From Pontibacter aydingkolensis (GTDB lineage Bacteria > Bacteroidota > Bacteroidia > Cytophagales > Hymenobacteraceae): 64,000 nt of DNA. The DNA is taken from NCBI RefSeq assembly GCF_019443125.1, contig NZ_JAHYXK010000002.1, positions 310,001-374,000 on the forward strand. Direction: 5' to 3'. This document shows positions 27,284 through 36,133 of the stretch, in pieces; within the stretch, counting starts at the first letter, position 1, and each line of letters opens with the position of its first letter. A model generated the notes under the pieces. The model saw nothing but the letters and a program-made list of their open reading frames with translations, made no database searches and was not told the origin of the DNA. The translations under genes and the position numbers were made by a program.

Positions 27284-28036
27284 CTATGGTCTTCCTCTGA
27301 AAATTTGCTCCGGGTACTCTACTTTGGCTAAGTATAAACCCTCTGCCGGAGCGGCTCCGCTGGCTCTGCTGCGGTCCTGGCTGGCAATTATCTGCTCAAA
27401 TGCCTCTACTGTTAGCTTTCCGCGCCCAACATCAACCAAAGCCCCCACAACCAAACGCACCATACCACGCAAAAACCGGTTTGCCCTGATCGTAAATACC
27501 AGTTCCTCGTCATCCTGCCGCCAAACGGCTTCGTACATGTTGCAGCGGTAATGTTTTGTGTCGCCTTTTACCTTGCTAAAGGTGGTAAAATCCTCATACT
27601 TTAAAAGTATAGCTGCTGCTTCGTTCATCTTCTCAACATCCAAAGGCCGGCTTTGGTACCAGGCATAATTTCGTTTAAACGGATTTCTGGTGAGGGTGAT
27701 GTGGTAGTGATACGTGCGGGCAAAGGCATCGAAGCGGGCATGCGCCTCGTCGGTTACCAGGTATAAATTATAGGCTGAGATATCATCCGGAAGTATACGA
27801 TTAAGGCGGTAAACAACTTGCTGCGGATCCAGCTGCTGCTCCGTATCGAAGTGCACAAGCTGCTGACTGGCATGCACCCCTGTATCGGTGCGGCCGCTAC
27901 CAGTTGTGTTAATCTGCTCACGCAGAATTTTACTAAGGCAGTCTTCCAGCACCTCCTGCACCGACAGCGCATTGGGTTGCACCTGCCATCCATGAAAACG
28001 GCCTCCATCGTAGGCTATCTCTAAAAAATACCGCAT
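27284..28036 (-). CDS. truA: tRNA pseudouridine(38-40) synthase
   Basis: 250 residues from the ATG at 28036. It isomerizes uridines 38-40 of the tRNA anticodon arm. MRYFLEIAYDGGRFHGWQVQPN starts the fold, the catalytic Asp lies in GSGRTDTGVHASQQ, and RFLRGMVRLVVGALVDVGRG is the C-terminal signature. A longer in-frame version starting at 28093 would include 19 residues encoded by the hairpin terminator of the preceding gene, so the shorter start is chosen. Confidence 0.95.
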   Translation of the reverse strand: MRYFLEIAYDGGRFHGWQVQPNALSVQEVLEDCLSKILREQINTTGSGRTDTGVHASQQLVHFDTEQQLDPQQVVYRLNRILPDDISAYNLYLVTDEAHARFDAFARTYHYHITLTRNPFKRNYAWYQSRPLDVEKMNEAAAILLKYEDFTTFSKVKGDTKHYRCNMYEAVWRQDDEELVFTIRANRFLRGMVRLVVGALVDVGRGKLTVEAFEQIIASQDRSRASGAAPAEGLYLAKVEYPEQIFRGRP

Positions 28037-28055
28037 GCGGCAAAGGTATAAAATA

Positions 28056-28088
28056 AAACCCGCACACGCCTGAGGCATGTGCGGGTTT
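28056..28088 (-). terminator. Terminator between the basic secreted protein gene and truA
   Basis: AAACCCGCACA pairs with TGTGCGGGTTT around an 11-base loop, beyond the stop of the gene at 28114-28512 on the minus strand. Confidence 0.8.
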
Positions 28089-28113
28089 AGCATGTATATA
28101 GAAAGGAAAAGTA

Positions 28114-28512
28114 TTAGTTACGACGCTGTGTTTTACCTTTACGAACCTCCTCCAGAATTACCTGGTCAATCGGGCGGTTCTGGCGGCTTTCATCTCTGCG
28201 GGTTCTTTCCCAGCGTTCATCATCTCTTCTACGCTCTTCGCTTCGTCTCCTATCTTCATCACGACGCCTGTTCCAGGTATCATCGTCATCACGATCATCC
28301 TCATAGCGCTTATTCTGCTTTTTATATTCCTTCTCGTATTCTTTCTCACGTTTCCACTCGGCATGGGCGCGGTGTTTCTCTTCTACAAAAGATGGCTTGC
28401 CTTTGGCCTTACCTTTTGATTTGCCTTTTCCGTTGCCCGGGCCATCAGCCATTGCCAGCTGGCTACCTAAAGTCATTATGGCTATTAATGTAATCGTCAG
28501 TAACTTTTTCAT
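28114..28512 (-). CDS. Secreted, highly charged Arg/Asp/Glu-rich protein
   Basis: 132 residues. A signal peptide (about 1-22, ending AMA) is followed by a GPGNGKGKSKGKAKGK lysine-glycine segment and a long Arg/Glu/Asp-rich low-complexity region, ending IDQVILEEVRKGKTQRRN. No family is recognised. The composition suggests an extended or helical periplasmic or extracellular protein; it is probably real because of the signal peptide, the isolated terminator and the consistent frame. The function is unknown. Confidence 0.6.
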   Translation of the reverse strand: MKKLLTITLIAIMTLGSQLAMADGPGNGKGKSKGKAKGKPSFVEEKHRAHAEWKREKEYEKEYKKQNKRYEDDRDDDDTWNRRRDEDRRRSEERRRDDERWERTRRDESRQNRPIDQVILEEVRKGKTQRRN

Positions 28513-28689
28513 GAGCTATTGGTTTTGTTCTGATTACACATAGGCAAAGCCTGTGCCAAAAGTATATATGGCGGCTAAAGATGTTTTCACGGAGCTACCT
28601 TAATATGCAGGAAACTCACCCTGTTTCCAGAGCAAGCTTTTCTTTCTTAACACTCGCAGGAACTTCGGAAGCTGAGAGGTCTGAAAATT

Positions 28690-29889
28690 TTATACTTTCT
28701 CATAGATAATGGCTGCTCCTTGGCCTACACCCACACACATAGTTGCCAAGCCATACTTTACATCGCTGCGGCGTTTCATTTCGTGTAATAGCGTAGCAGA
28801 AATACGTGTACCGCTGGCACCAAGGGGGTGACCAATAGCAATAGAACCTCCGTTCACGTTCACAATGTCGGGATTGATGTCCAACTGTTGCACACATGGA
28901 ATAGCCTGCGCTGCAAATGCCTCGTTAATTTCAGCCAGGCCAATGTCGTTTATACTTATGCCGGCACGCTTCAGCGCTTTTTGTGTAGCTGGCACAGGTC
29001 CCATGCCCATGTGGGCCGGGTCTACGCCTGCTATTGCAGTTGACACCACACGCGCCATCGGAGTTAAATTATAACGCTTTAAAATTTCCTCACTCACAAT
29101 GATAGAAACAGCCGCACCATCGTTGATGCCCGAAGAGTTACCAGCCGTTACAGAGCCTCCTTTTTTGAATGCAGGCTTTAGTTCACCAAGCTTTTCTATA
29201 GAAGATAAGCGTGGATGCTCGTCTGTATCGAAAACAATGTCATCGCCTTTGCGCTGCGGGATATGTACCGGCACGATCTCATCTCTAAACTTACCTGCCT
29301 CTGCGGCTGCTTTATACTTTACCTGAGACTGGTGTGCGAACTCATCTTGGGTTTCACGTGAAATGCCGTAGCGCTCTGCCACATTCTCGGCTGTCTCGCC
29401 CATGCCAAACGGGTAATGCAGTTTAGATAAAGCAGGGTTTGTAAAGCGCCAGCCAATGGTGGTATCGTAAATCTCAGGAGTACGCGAAAAAGCAGTTTCA
29501 GCTTTTGCCATCACAAACGGGGCACGCGTCATACTTTCTACACCACCTGCCAGGTATACTTCTCCGTCGCCGCAAGTTATGGCTCTCGATGCATCCATTA
29601 TGGCCTGTAAGCCGGAGGCGCAAAGGCGGTTAACAGTTACGCCACCTATTTCCATTGGCAAGCCTGCTAAAAGCAAAGCCATTCGCGCTACATTGCGGTT
29701 GTCTTCGCCGGCCTGGTTGGCGGCTCCCATTACCACATCCTCTATTAAAGCCGGGTCTAAATTGGGGTTACGGGCAATAATTTCTTTCATCACAAGCGCG
29801 GCCATATCGTCGGGACGAACGCTGCTAAGCGTGCCTGCAAACTTGCCTACTGGAGTGCGAAGTATATCAACTATGTATGCTGTGTTCAT
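28690..29889 (-). CDS. Thiolase (acetyl-CoA C-acyltransferase, PcaF/PaaJ-like)
   Basis: 399 residues. It catalyses thiolytic cleavage of a 3-oxoacyl-CoA to acetyl-CoA plus a shortened acyl-CoA, or the reverse. The nucleophile is Cys90 in NRLCASGLQA. NEAFAAQ, GGSIAIGHPLGASG (His) and CVGVGQGAA (second Cys) complete the active site. The N-terminal RTPVGKFAGTLSSVRPDDMAA resembles 3-oxoadipyl-CoA thiolases, but ordinary beta-oxidation thiolases cannot be excluded. It is monocistronic. Confidence 0.92.
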   Translation of the reverse strand: MNTAYIVDILRTPVGKFAGTLSSVRPDDMAALVMKEIIARNPNLDPALIEDVVMGAANQAGEDNRNVARMALLLAGLPMEIGGVTVNRLCASGLQAIMDASRAITCGDGEVYLAGGVESMTRAPFVMAKAETAFSRTPEIYDTTIGWRFTNPALSKLHYPFGMGETAENVAERYGISRETQDEFAHQSQVKYKAAAEAGKFRDEIVPVHIPQRKGDDIVFDTDEHPRLSSIEKLGELKPAFKKGGSVTAGNSSGINDGAAVSIIVSEEILKRYNLTPMARVVSTAIAGVDPAHMGMGPVPATQKALKRAGISINDIGLAEINEAFAAQAIPCVQQLDINPDIVNVNGGSIAIGHPLGASGTRISATLLHEMKRRSDVKYGLATMCVGVGQGAAIIYEKV

Positions 29890-29896
29890 CTATGTT

Positions 29897-29925
29897 TTGG
29901 TTTTACCTGTCTTTGTCTAATTTTG
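29897..29925 (+). promoter_or_regulatory. Promoter of the DUF4293 gene
   Basis: TTG at 29897-29899, 18 bases, then TAATTTTG at 29918-29925 (perfect TAnnTTTG), ending 30 bases before the ATG. Confidence 0.6.
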
Positions 29926-29955
29926 TATCTCATTGCAAGTTAAATTAACCCCTTT

Positions 29956-30441
29956 ATGATACAAAGAATTCAATCCGTATTTCTGTTCCTGCTGGCTCTA
30001 TCAATGATAGTTATGCTGTTTTTACCGCTTTGGTCCAAAACTGATGCCACTACCGGCGAAGAAGTGGTGCTTACTGCCTGGAATATCAAGTCTTATATGC
30101 CTGCCGATGCCGCCGAAGGTACGCCTGTAAAAAGCGCTATAGCGATCGGCATGCTGGCCATTGCTGCTGCCACCATTGCACTTTACGAGATATTCCAGTT
30201 TAAAAACCGCCTGAACCAGATGAAGCTTGGACTGTTGAATACGTTGGTATTGGCTGCCTTACTTGGCACATCGTTCTATTTTGCTGCCTATGTAGGTGCA
30301 GAAATGGTAAAAGCTGACAACAACGGCGCCTACGAGGCAGGCTTTTACTTCCCGATGCTGGGCTTACTGCTAAATGCGTTGGCCAACCGCTTTATTAAAC
30401 GCGACGAGGACTTGGTTAGGTCTGTAGATAGATTGCGTTAA
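29956..30441 (+). CDS. DUF4293 membrane protein
   Basis: 161 residues with four hydrophobic helices. The opening MIQRIQSVFLFLLALSMIVMLFLPLW is typical of DUF4293, a family found almost only in Bacteroidetes. An extracytoplasmic loop (about 28-55) precedes the second helix. Function is unknown. It ends at a strong bidirectional hairpin shared with the convergent DUF4476 gene. Confidence 0.85.
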   Translation: MIQRIQSVFLFLLALSMIVMLFLPLWSKTDATTGEEVVLTAWNIKSYMPADAAEGTPVKSAIAIGMLAIAAATIALYEIFQFKNRLNQMKLGLLNTLVLAALLGTSFYFAAYVGAEMVKADNNGAYEAGFYFPMLGLLLNALANRFIKRDEDLVRSVDRLR

Positions 30442-30480
30442 TTTTGAATGAGTGATTGAGTGAATTTGCTTAGTGCTCAT

Positions 30481-30529
30481 AAATACAGAAGCCGCTTTGA
30501 GGACAAGTCCTGAAGCGGCTTCTGTATTT
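30481..30529. terminator. Long hairpin between convergent genes
   Basis: A 17-bp perfect stem (30481-30497 with 30513-30529; AAATACAGAAGCCGCTT on the left) around a loop containing a nested AGGACAAGTCCT. It can act on both strands. Confidence 0.8.
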
Positions 30530-30569
30530 ATATAAAGCTATGATCGAAGTATATCACAAAACTACTTTG

Positions 30570-30647
30570 TCATTTCGAACGCAGTGAGAAATCTGGAGCA
30601 TTTCACAGTCCCGTAATATTTCAGATTTCTCACTGCGTTCGAAATGA
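30570..30647. repeat. Perfect 26-bp inverted repeat, dispersed-element type
   Basis: Arms at 30570-30595 and 30622-30647 are exact reverse complements (left arm begins TCATTTCGAACGCAGTGAG) around a 26-base loop. From memory this sequence type (TCATTTCGAnCGnAGnGAGAAATCT) recurs between genes in many Bacteroidetes genomes, so it is probably a mobile or REP-like palindrome rather than a simple terminator. Confidence 0.75.
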
Positions 30648-30676
30648 TAGCATAACCATATTCACTCAATCAAAAT

Positions 30677-31420
30677 TTACCTCCTACCTGTATACCGCTC
30701 CAACTCCTGCACACTACTATCGAACCTGAACAAGTCGTAGATGTAGTAGAAGTGCTCTTTATCGCAGAGGTAGTCATAGGCGTATTTGGCAAATTCTACT
30801 CTCGTAGTTTCATAATCGAACTGCTGCAGTACGCGCTTCAGGTCTTCGGCAAGTATACTTCCGTTACGCACGGCATCGCGAGCTATACTTAGTTTGGTGC
30901 TCTCGAAATCACGGCTGCGCATGGTCTGTATCAGGCGGTCTACTTCGTGGCCTGTCATCAGGTTTCGGCAGTCGCCACTATAGCGATTGTCGTAGCGTGG
31001 TGGCACGGGTTCGTAGCGGTGCTCACGGTCGTAATCGTCGTAGCGGTCTGGGTAGCGAGGCAGCGGCCTTACTACTACAGGAGGCGCCAGAGGCACTTCG
31101 CTGATCAGGCGCAGGTAGGCTTTGCCGCTTCTGCCTACAGTACGCACAGCATAGTTAGCTTCTACGCCGGCTGGTACTACAATGCGCTGGCCCATCTGGT
31201 AAACCCCATGGCGCGTTCGCACTTTCACCTCTATATAATGCCTGCCCGGCCTTAGCGGTGCAATGCGCACAAAATTTGATGCCGTGTGATTTATGGTTCT
31301 GTCGTCGAGCCTGATATGGAATACCTCGCCACGCTCGGCGGTAAAGGTGAGCACAGCGGTTTGCGCAAAAACCGGTAATGCCAGCAGCACAAACAAGAAC
31401 GGAAGTAGAAGCTTTTTCAT
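30677..31420 (-). CDS. DUF4476 secreted protein
   Basis: 247 residues. The signal peptide ends near AQT (about 1-21). A beta-rich N-terminal domain is followed by a Pro/Tyr/Asp/Arg linker (RPLPRYPDRYDDYDREHRY) and the C-terminal DUF4476 domain: LMTGHEVDRLIQTMRSRDFESTKLSIARDAV...LQQFDYETTRVEFAKYAYDY. It is probably periplasmic or surface-exposed; the function is unknown. It converges with the DUF4293 gene. Confidence 0.85.
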   Translation of the reverse strand: MKKLLLPFLFVLLALPVFAQTAVLTFTAERGEVFHIRLDDRTINHTASNFVRIAPLRPGRHYIEVKVRTRHGVYQMGQRIVVPAGVEANYAVRTVGRSGKAYLRLISEVPLAPPVVVRPLPRYPDRYDDYDREHRYEPVPPRYDNRYSGDCRNLMTGHEVDRLIQTMRSRDFESTKLSIARDAVRNGSILAEDLKRVLQQFDYETTRVEFAKYAYDYLCDKEHFYYIYDLFRFDSSVQELERYTGRR

Positions 31421-31512
31421 GGTAGTATAGGTTTTTCCTTATACTTCCGCTAAGCCAATTATTGTGCCAAAGTTTTGGAACTAAGTATGAGGTGGGTTTC
31501 TGTGATAGCGTT

Positions 31513-32211
31513 TTAGAGATTATAGTTAAGCCCTAAAGAAAGAGATTTTGGTCTGTAGTAATTTTTGATTCTTAGGTCCTCAATAAACAGATTTGCTTTA
31601 GTATAAGCCTCTAGTTTCTTACTAAGTTTATAGTTTAACAGTAAGCCTGCGGTAGCATGCAAGTATAAACCAGAATCGTGTGCATCGTAAGTGATCTTCG
31701 TCTCTCCTTTATAGACTTCTGAAAGCTGCTGATTTACTTCTCCTAAAACAGGAATCAAAGAAGCAGTAGCATGCAAGTTTAAGCGCCTGCTTAAATTAAA
31801 AGGAGTATACTTTACAGTAAGAGGCACTGCTATGCCGCTGTGTTTCCAACCTTCATAATGATGTATGATTGTATCATTATAGCCATAATATGTCCCTCTA
31901 AGTACATTATCCTTGTTTCTTCCATAGGTTACCCCAAGTTCTAGCTGCACTCTTTTGCTCAACCTATAACCCAAATTGAAATGTGCAACAGGTATTATTT
32001 CACCTGAAACAGTTCTTTCATCTTTCACCATCCTATAGTATATCGAGCTAAACTCTACACCAACATAAAACCTGCTGTTATTTAAGGTGTCTGCTTTATT
32101 CATGTGTTGTGCGTAAGTTGAAGTATTAAAAGCACAACAAACTATAATAGCAATAACTACAAGTGCAGTACAATGCCTTTTTTGAGTGGAAGTATAAGTT
32201 TGTTTTCCCAT
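31513..32211 (-). CDS. Outer-membrane beta-barrel protein
   Basis: 232 residues with a signal peptide (a hydrophobic stretch at about 14-30). Alternating amphipathic strands follow and the protein ends with LGLNYNL, a hydrophobic beta-strand terminus typical of barrels. It fits the porin or OmpW/PorT-like small barrel class. No specific substrate can be named. It stands alone. Confidence 0.7.
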   Translation of the reverse strand: MGKQTYTSTQKRHCTALVVIAIIVCCAFNTSTYAQHMNKADTLNNSRFYVGVEFSSIYYRMVKDERTVSGEIIPVAHFNLGYRLSKRVQLELGVTYGRNKDNVLRGTYYGYNDTIIHHYEGWKHSGIAVPLTVKYTPFNLSRRLNLHATASLIPVLGEVNQQLSEVYKGETKITYDAHDSGLYLHATAGLLLNYKLSKKLEAYTKANLFIEDLRIKNYYRPKSLSLGLNYNL

Positions 32212-32309
32212 GTTAACCAGATAATTATCATATAGTATAACTCAATATACCATCTCTCTATTATATGGAAAAGGTGATATCTTTTCTTGTCATAGTATGA
32301 GCAAAAAAA

Positions 32310-32336
32310 TAGCCACAGGCTATGCACCTGTGGCTA
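32310..32336 (-). terminator. Terminator of the purM-type gene
   Basis: TAGCCACAGG pairs with CCTGTGGCTA around a 7-base loop. On the minus strand it is followed by a T7 tract (32309-32303). Confidence 0.92.
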
Positions 32337-32361
32337 CTCAAAAGTATAGGTTTATACTTTA

Positions 32362-33534
32362 CTACCCTTCGTAGTAAAACTCGCCTTTATCGCTTTTAAT
32401 GGTAAGCTCGTTGTGCTCGCTTGCCTCTACCCGGCCAATGATCTGTGCATCTACTCCAAACGATTTAGAAATGTCGATCAGGCTCTGGGCGTATCGCTCT
32501 GGCAGGTAGATCTCCAGGCGGTGACCCATGTTAAACACCTTATACATCTCTTTCCAGTCGGTGTGGCTTTGCTCCTGTATAATGCGGAACAGCGGCGGCA
32601 CCGGGAACAGGTTATCTTTTATGATGTGCACCTTCTCGGTAAAGTGAAGCACTTTAGTTTGAGCGCCTCCGCTGCAATGTACCATGCCGTGTATGTGCTG
32701 GCGGTGCTGCTTTAAAATCTCTATTACAATAGGTGCATAGGTACGGGTTGGCGAAAGCACCAGCTTGCCCACTTCCATCCCTGTTTCCTTATCAACATCG
32801 GTTAACCTATAGTTGCCGGCATATACCAGGTCTGCGGGCAATTCAGGATCGTAGCTTTCGGGATAAGAGGCAGCGAGGTATTTATGGAATACATCGTGGC
32901 GTGCAGAGGTAAGGCCGTTGCTGCCCATGCCGCCATTATACTGTGTTTCATACTTTGCCCGGCCTGCAGAAGAGAAGCCTACAATTACATCGCCGGGTTG
33001 TATCGTATGGTTCGAGATCACATTGTCGCGACGCATGCGTGCCGTTACGGTGCTATCTACAATAATAGTGCGCACCAGGTCGCCAACATCTGCTGTCTCG
33101 CCGCCTGTGCTGTAAATACCCACGCCATTATCGCGCAACATCTGCAACACTTCTTCGGTGCCGTTAATGATAGCAGCTATTACCTCTCCAGGTATCAGGT
33201 TTTTGTTGCGGCCAATGGTAGATGAAAGCAGGATATTATCAGTGGCTCCCACACAAAGCAAATCATCAGTATTCATCACTACGGCATCCTGGGCAATGCC
33301 TTTCCATACACTCATGTCACCGGTTTCTTTCCAATACATGTAAGCCAGCGATGATTTTGTTCCGGCCCCGTCGGCGTGCATCAGGGCGCAGTACTCGGGA
33401 TCCCCGGTTAGTATATCAGGGATGATCTTGCAGAAAGCTTTCGGGAAAAGTCCTTTATCGATGTTCTTGATGGCGTTGTGCACATCTTCCTTGGATGCAG
33501 AAACGCCGCGGCGCAAATATCTGTTTTCTTCCAT
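32362..33534 (-). CDS. purM: Phosphoribosylformylglycinamidine cyclo-ligase-type (AIR synthase)
   Basis: 390 residues from the ATG at 33534. AIR synthase closes the imidazole ring in purine synthesis using ATP. The PurM fold is seen in MHADGAGTKSSLAYMYW, DAVVMNTDDLLCVGATD, STGGETADVGDL and VHCSGGAQTKVLHF. The length is greater than the E. coli 345 residues, as is usual for the Bacteroidetes version. An upstream in-frame start at 33666 is rejected because a perfect -7 element lies between the two starts. The assignment to AIR synthase rather than another PurM-fold enzyme is by overall resemblance. Confidence 0.85.
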   Translation of the reverse strand: MEENRYLRRGVSASKEDVHNAIKNIDKGLFPKAFCKIIPDILTGDPEYCALMHADGAGTKSSLAYMYWKETGDMSVWKGIAQDAVVMNTDDLLCVGATDNILLSSTIGRNKNLIPGEVIAAIINGTEEVLQMLRDNGVGIYSTGGETADVGDLVRTIIVDSTVTARMRRDNVISNHTIQPGDVIVGFSSAGRAKYETQYNGGMGSNGLTSARHDVFHKYLAASYPESYDPELPADLVYAGNYRLTDVDKETGMEVGKLVLSPTRTYAPIVIEILKQHRQHIHGMVHCSGGAQTKVLHFTEKVHIIKDNLFPVPPLFRIIQEQSHTDWKEMYKVFNMGHRLEIYLPERYAQSLIDISKSFGVDAQIIGRVEASEHNELTIKSDKGEFYYEG

Positions 33535-33554
33535 AGTGGTGGATGATTTGCTTA

Positions 33555-33562
33555 CAAATTTA
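33555..33562 (-). promoter_or_regulatory. -7 promoter element of the purM-type gene
   Basis: TAAATTTG on the minus strand ends 20 bases before the ATG at 33534 and supports that start. No TTG is found at the expected spacing. Confidence 0.5.
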
Positions 33563-34104
33563 ACAAAGCAGATGGGATAAGTGGTATGAGTAGGAAAGAA
33601 AAAGGCAGTTTGAGATTTATACTTGATAAATTTCTGCGGTAACGTGTCCAACTGCCCCTCTCCCAAAACAAGTCCGGGATCTTTGACTTAACCCAGGAGG
33701 GGAGTTTTTACTTTTCTACTGCAGTCTTCCTGATAGATTATTTTTAAAGCCTGCTAAGTATTAACACACCCCTACCCCTCTCAAGAGGGGAATCTCCAGA
33801 TATTGCTACTTAGCCATATACTTTGTAGTTACCGCTTCACCTCCCTTCTACCAAGATCTCTACAAGATGACAGAGAGAGCCGAAAGCTTGAGTTAACTTG
33901 ATGGCAGATGTTATAGAGATGACAGAGACAAAGTTTCTATTGTGAAGACAATTGAAGAAGTAATAGCAAGGTTCCTTTCCTGTTGTTAGGAAAGGGCTGG
34001 GGTGAGGTATTACAGCAGGAGTAGTTGGACCTGGTACTGCAGATGTAATCCTTTTAATCAATCTAATCCCCTTAATCTGTGGTCCTTAATCACCGGTCAA
34101 AAAA
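33563..34104. repeat. Intergenic region with repeat-like fragments
   Basis: About 540 bases without a supportable gene. It includes CCCCTCT-CA-AGAGGGG at 33775-33790 within an ACACCCCTACCCCTCTC context, and near 34048 TAATCCTTTTAATC followed by CTTAATCTGTGGTCC. Both resemble intergenic repeat families common in Bacteroidetes genomes (recalled). A related AGATTAAAAGGATTAG fragment occurs at about 27245. Confidence 0.4.
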
Positions 34105-34133
34105 AGCCGCACAAGTATAAAACTTATGCGGCT
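34105..34133 (-). terminator. Terminator of the PorE-like gene
   Basis: AGCCGCA-C-AAGT pairs with ACTT-A-TGCGGCT. On the minus strand it is followed by a T7 tract. Confidence 0.88.
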
Positions 34134-34158
34134 CTCTTGCTTTGTTGCGCTACACTGA

Positions 34159-36114
34159 TTACTCCTGTATACGCACTACTTTAAATTCTGTACGACGGTT
34201 TCGCTGATGTTCTTCGTCTGTGGTAGCATTTTTAACTACCAGTCGGCTTTCGCCATAGCCTTTGGCCGTAATGCGTGAGCGATCTATACCTTTGGAGATG
34301 ATGTATTCCACAGCAGACTCAGCGCGGCGCTGTGACAGGTCCTGGTTGTAGGCATCGCTACCCCTAACGTCGGTGTGTGAGCTAAGTTCTATAGAGATGC
34401 TTGGATTGTCGTTTAGCACCTGTACCAGTTTATCCAGTTCTAAGGCTGCATCCGGTCTGATATTGGCTTTGTCGAAGTCGTAAAAGATGTTCTCCAATAC
34501 AATAGGTTTCTCTTTTACAATCTCGTTCAGCACCAGCGTTGCTGTCAGGCGCACTTCGTTTTCTTCTTCGGTAAGTTGATCCTGAGCCGGCATTTTACCC
34601 ACTGTGGTTATGCGCTGGCGGGCCGTAAAGAACCCTGGCTTCTCAGCGATCAGGAAGTATGCAGAGGCTGTATCCAAAGCAAAAGTAAACTTACCCTCTG
34701 CGTCTGTAGTAGTATTTCGGAGCTTGTTTCCTGCTTCATCCTGCAGCACAACAGTATGGCTGCCAACTGCTGTGCGCTGGCGGGCTCCGTCGCGCTGCTG
34801 AAACAGGGTACCATCTACAAAGAAGTTAACCACTTTGCGTTTTGTTCTGGCAATAAAGTATAAATCATCGCCACCTTTTCCACCGTCGCGGTTAGAGGCA
34901 AAAAAGCCGGTATTATCGTTCTGCAAAAATAGGCCAAAATCATCACCAGGTGAGTTTACAGGCTGGCCCATGTTTACAGGCACGCCATTTTCTATCCGGA
35001 ACAAGTCAAGATTGCCTAACCCCGGAAGACCATCAGAGGCAATATATAAGGTACCATCCGGACCAACAGAAACAAACGACTCGTTCCCCGGCGTATTTAT
35101 ACTTGGGCCCAGGTTTTCAGGAGTGGAAAAACGGCCGCTACCATCCAGGGTAGATTTATAAATATCGTTTCCGCCTAAGCCGCCTTTTCTGTTAGAAGAG
35201 AAGTATAAGGTTTTGCCATCTGCAGAGAAAGCCGGAGAAGAATCCCAGGCACGCGGATCGCTGATGTTAAGCAGTTTTGGCTCAGTCCAGGCGCCTGAGC
35301 GGAAAAACGTGATGTACAGGTCTACGTTCTGGCGGCCTTTTTTTGTGCCTTCGTTACCGCGGGCAAAAACCATGGTGCGGCCCTCGTCGGTAAAAGTTGT
35401 TAACGCATCATGGATGCCTTCCATATTAACACCCTCAAACTTTCGAACTGCACCGCCAAGCGCTGCAGCAGAATCAGTAAGTGTGGTCGCATAAATATTT
35501 ATAAAGCCTTCGCCGTTTCCCATGTAGGTCTTTCCAGGACCACGAGTAGAAGAAAACACTAGCTCGTTGTTTAATATGTAAGGTCCAAACTCAGAAGCTT
35601 CGGTATTCAGTGCTTCCAGGTTTTGTATTTCGTAACGTGGTGCTCTGCGCAGGATATCGCTTAGTGTACTAAAACTCTCGACTTCGCGGGTTGCCCTGGC
35701 TTTAAGTTGTGGGTTAGAGCCTAATCTGATGTAGTCCTCAAACTGGTTAAGCGCTTCTTCGTATTTGCCATTGGCTTTTAGTGCCAGACCATAGTAAAAA
35801 AAGCCATCTTCTCTTTTAAAGTTGGCATCCAGAGCAGCCTTATAATATGGCTCAGCCTCAGACAGGCGGTTAGACAAACGATAGGCTTCAGCAATTTTGT
35901 AATTTACCTCCCCAGGATTATTTGCTTTACCAAGACCCTGCTTGTAGAACTCTATAGCACGCTCATACTCTTCTTCTCCAAATTTTTTATCGCCTCTGCT
36001 TAAGTATCTGCCAGAGCCGCATGAGCCGAGCAGCAGGGCAAGCAGCAGAAACAGACTAATAAATCTTAGCTGATGTGCCAGAGGCTTGATTTGTAGCATT
36101 TGATGCATGAACAA
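34159..36114 (-). CDS. PorE-like OmpA-family lipoprotein (TPR, beta-propeller, CRD, OmpA)
   Basis: 651 residues in PorE order. There is a lipobox LLLGSC (Cys32) and TPR helices (about 38-150: EEEYERAIEFYKQGL; EAEPYYKAALDANF). A PD40/WD40-like propeller covers about 170-420 (SSPAFSADGKTLYFSSNRKGGLGGNDIY; FFASNRDGGKGGDDLYF). A carboxypeptidase-regulatory-like domain follows (about 430-520), then a C-terminal OmpA peptidoglycan-binding domain (IFYDFDKANIRPDAALELDKL; SSHTDVRGSDAYNQDLSQRRAESAVEYI). PorE (PG1058) is a type IX secretion component anchoring the machinery to peptidoglycan. Family members without that role also exist, so it is called PorE-like. Confidence 0.85.
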   Translation of the reverse strand: MFMHQMLQIKPLAHQLRFISLFLLLALLLGSCGSGRYLSRGDKKFGEEEYERAIEFYKQGLGKANNPGEVNYKIAEAYRLSNRLSEAEPYYKAALDANFKREDGFFYYGLALKANGKYEEALNQFEDYIRLGSNPQLKARATREVESFSTLSDILRRAPRYEIQNLEALNTEASEFGPYILNNELVFSSTRGPGKTYMGNGEGFINIYATTLTDSAAALGGAVRKFEGVNMEGIHDALTTFTDEGRTMVFARGNEGTKKGRQNVDLYITFFRSGAWTEPKLLNISDPRAWDSSPAFSADGKTLYFSSNRKGGLGGNDIYKSTLDGSGRFSTPENLGPSINTPGNESFVSVGPDGTLYIASDGLPGLGNLDLFRIENGVPVNMGQPVNSPGDDFGLFLQNDNTGFFASNRDGGKGGDDLYFIARTKRKVVNFFVDGTLFQQRDGARQRTAVGSHTVVLQDEAGNKLRNTTTDAEGKFTFALDTASAYFLIAEKPGFFTARQRITTVGKMPAQDQLTEEENEVRLTATLVLNEIVKEKPIVLENIFYDFDKANIRPDAALELDKLVQVLNDNPSISIELSSHTDVRGSDAYNQDLSQRRAESAVEYIISKGIDRSRITAKGYGESRLVVKNATTDEEHQRNRRTEFKVVRIQE

Positions 36115-36133
36115 GTATAGTTATGTTGCCGGA

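Noticed and set aside
28037-28093. Longer N-terminus for truA
   Set aside because: It would be encoded by the terminator hairpin of the preceding gene; MRYFLEIAYDG is the usual start.
33535-33666. Longer N-terminus for the purM-type gene
   Set aside because: The -7 element at 33555-33562 lies within it, and the extra 44 residues have no family character.
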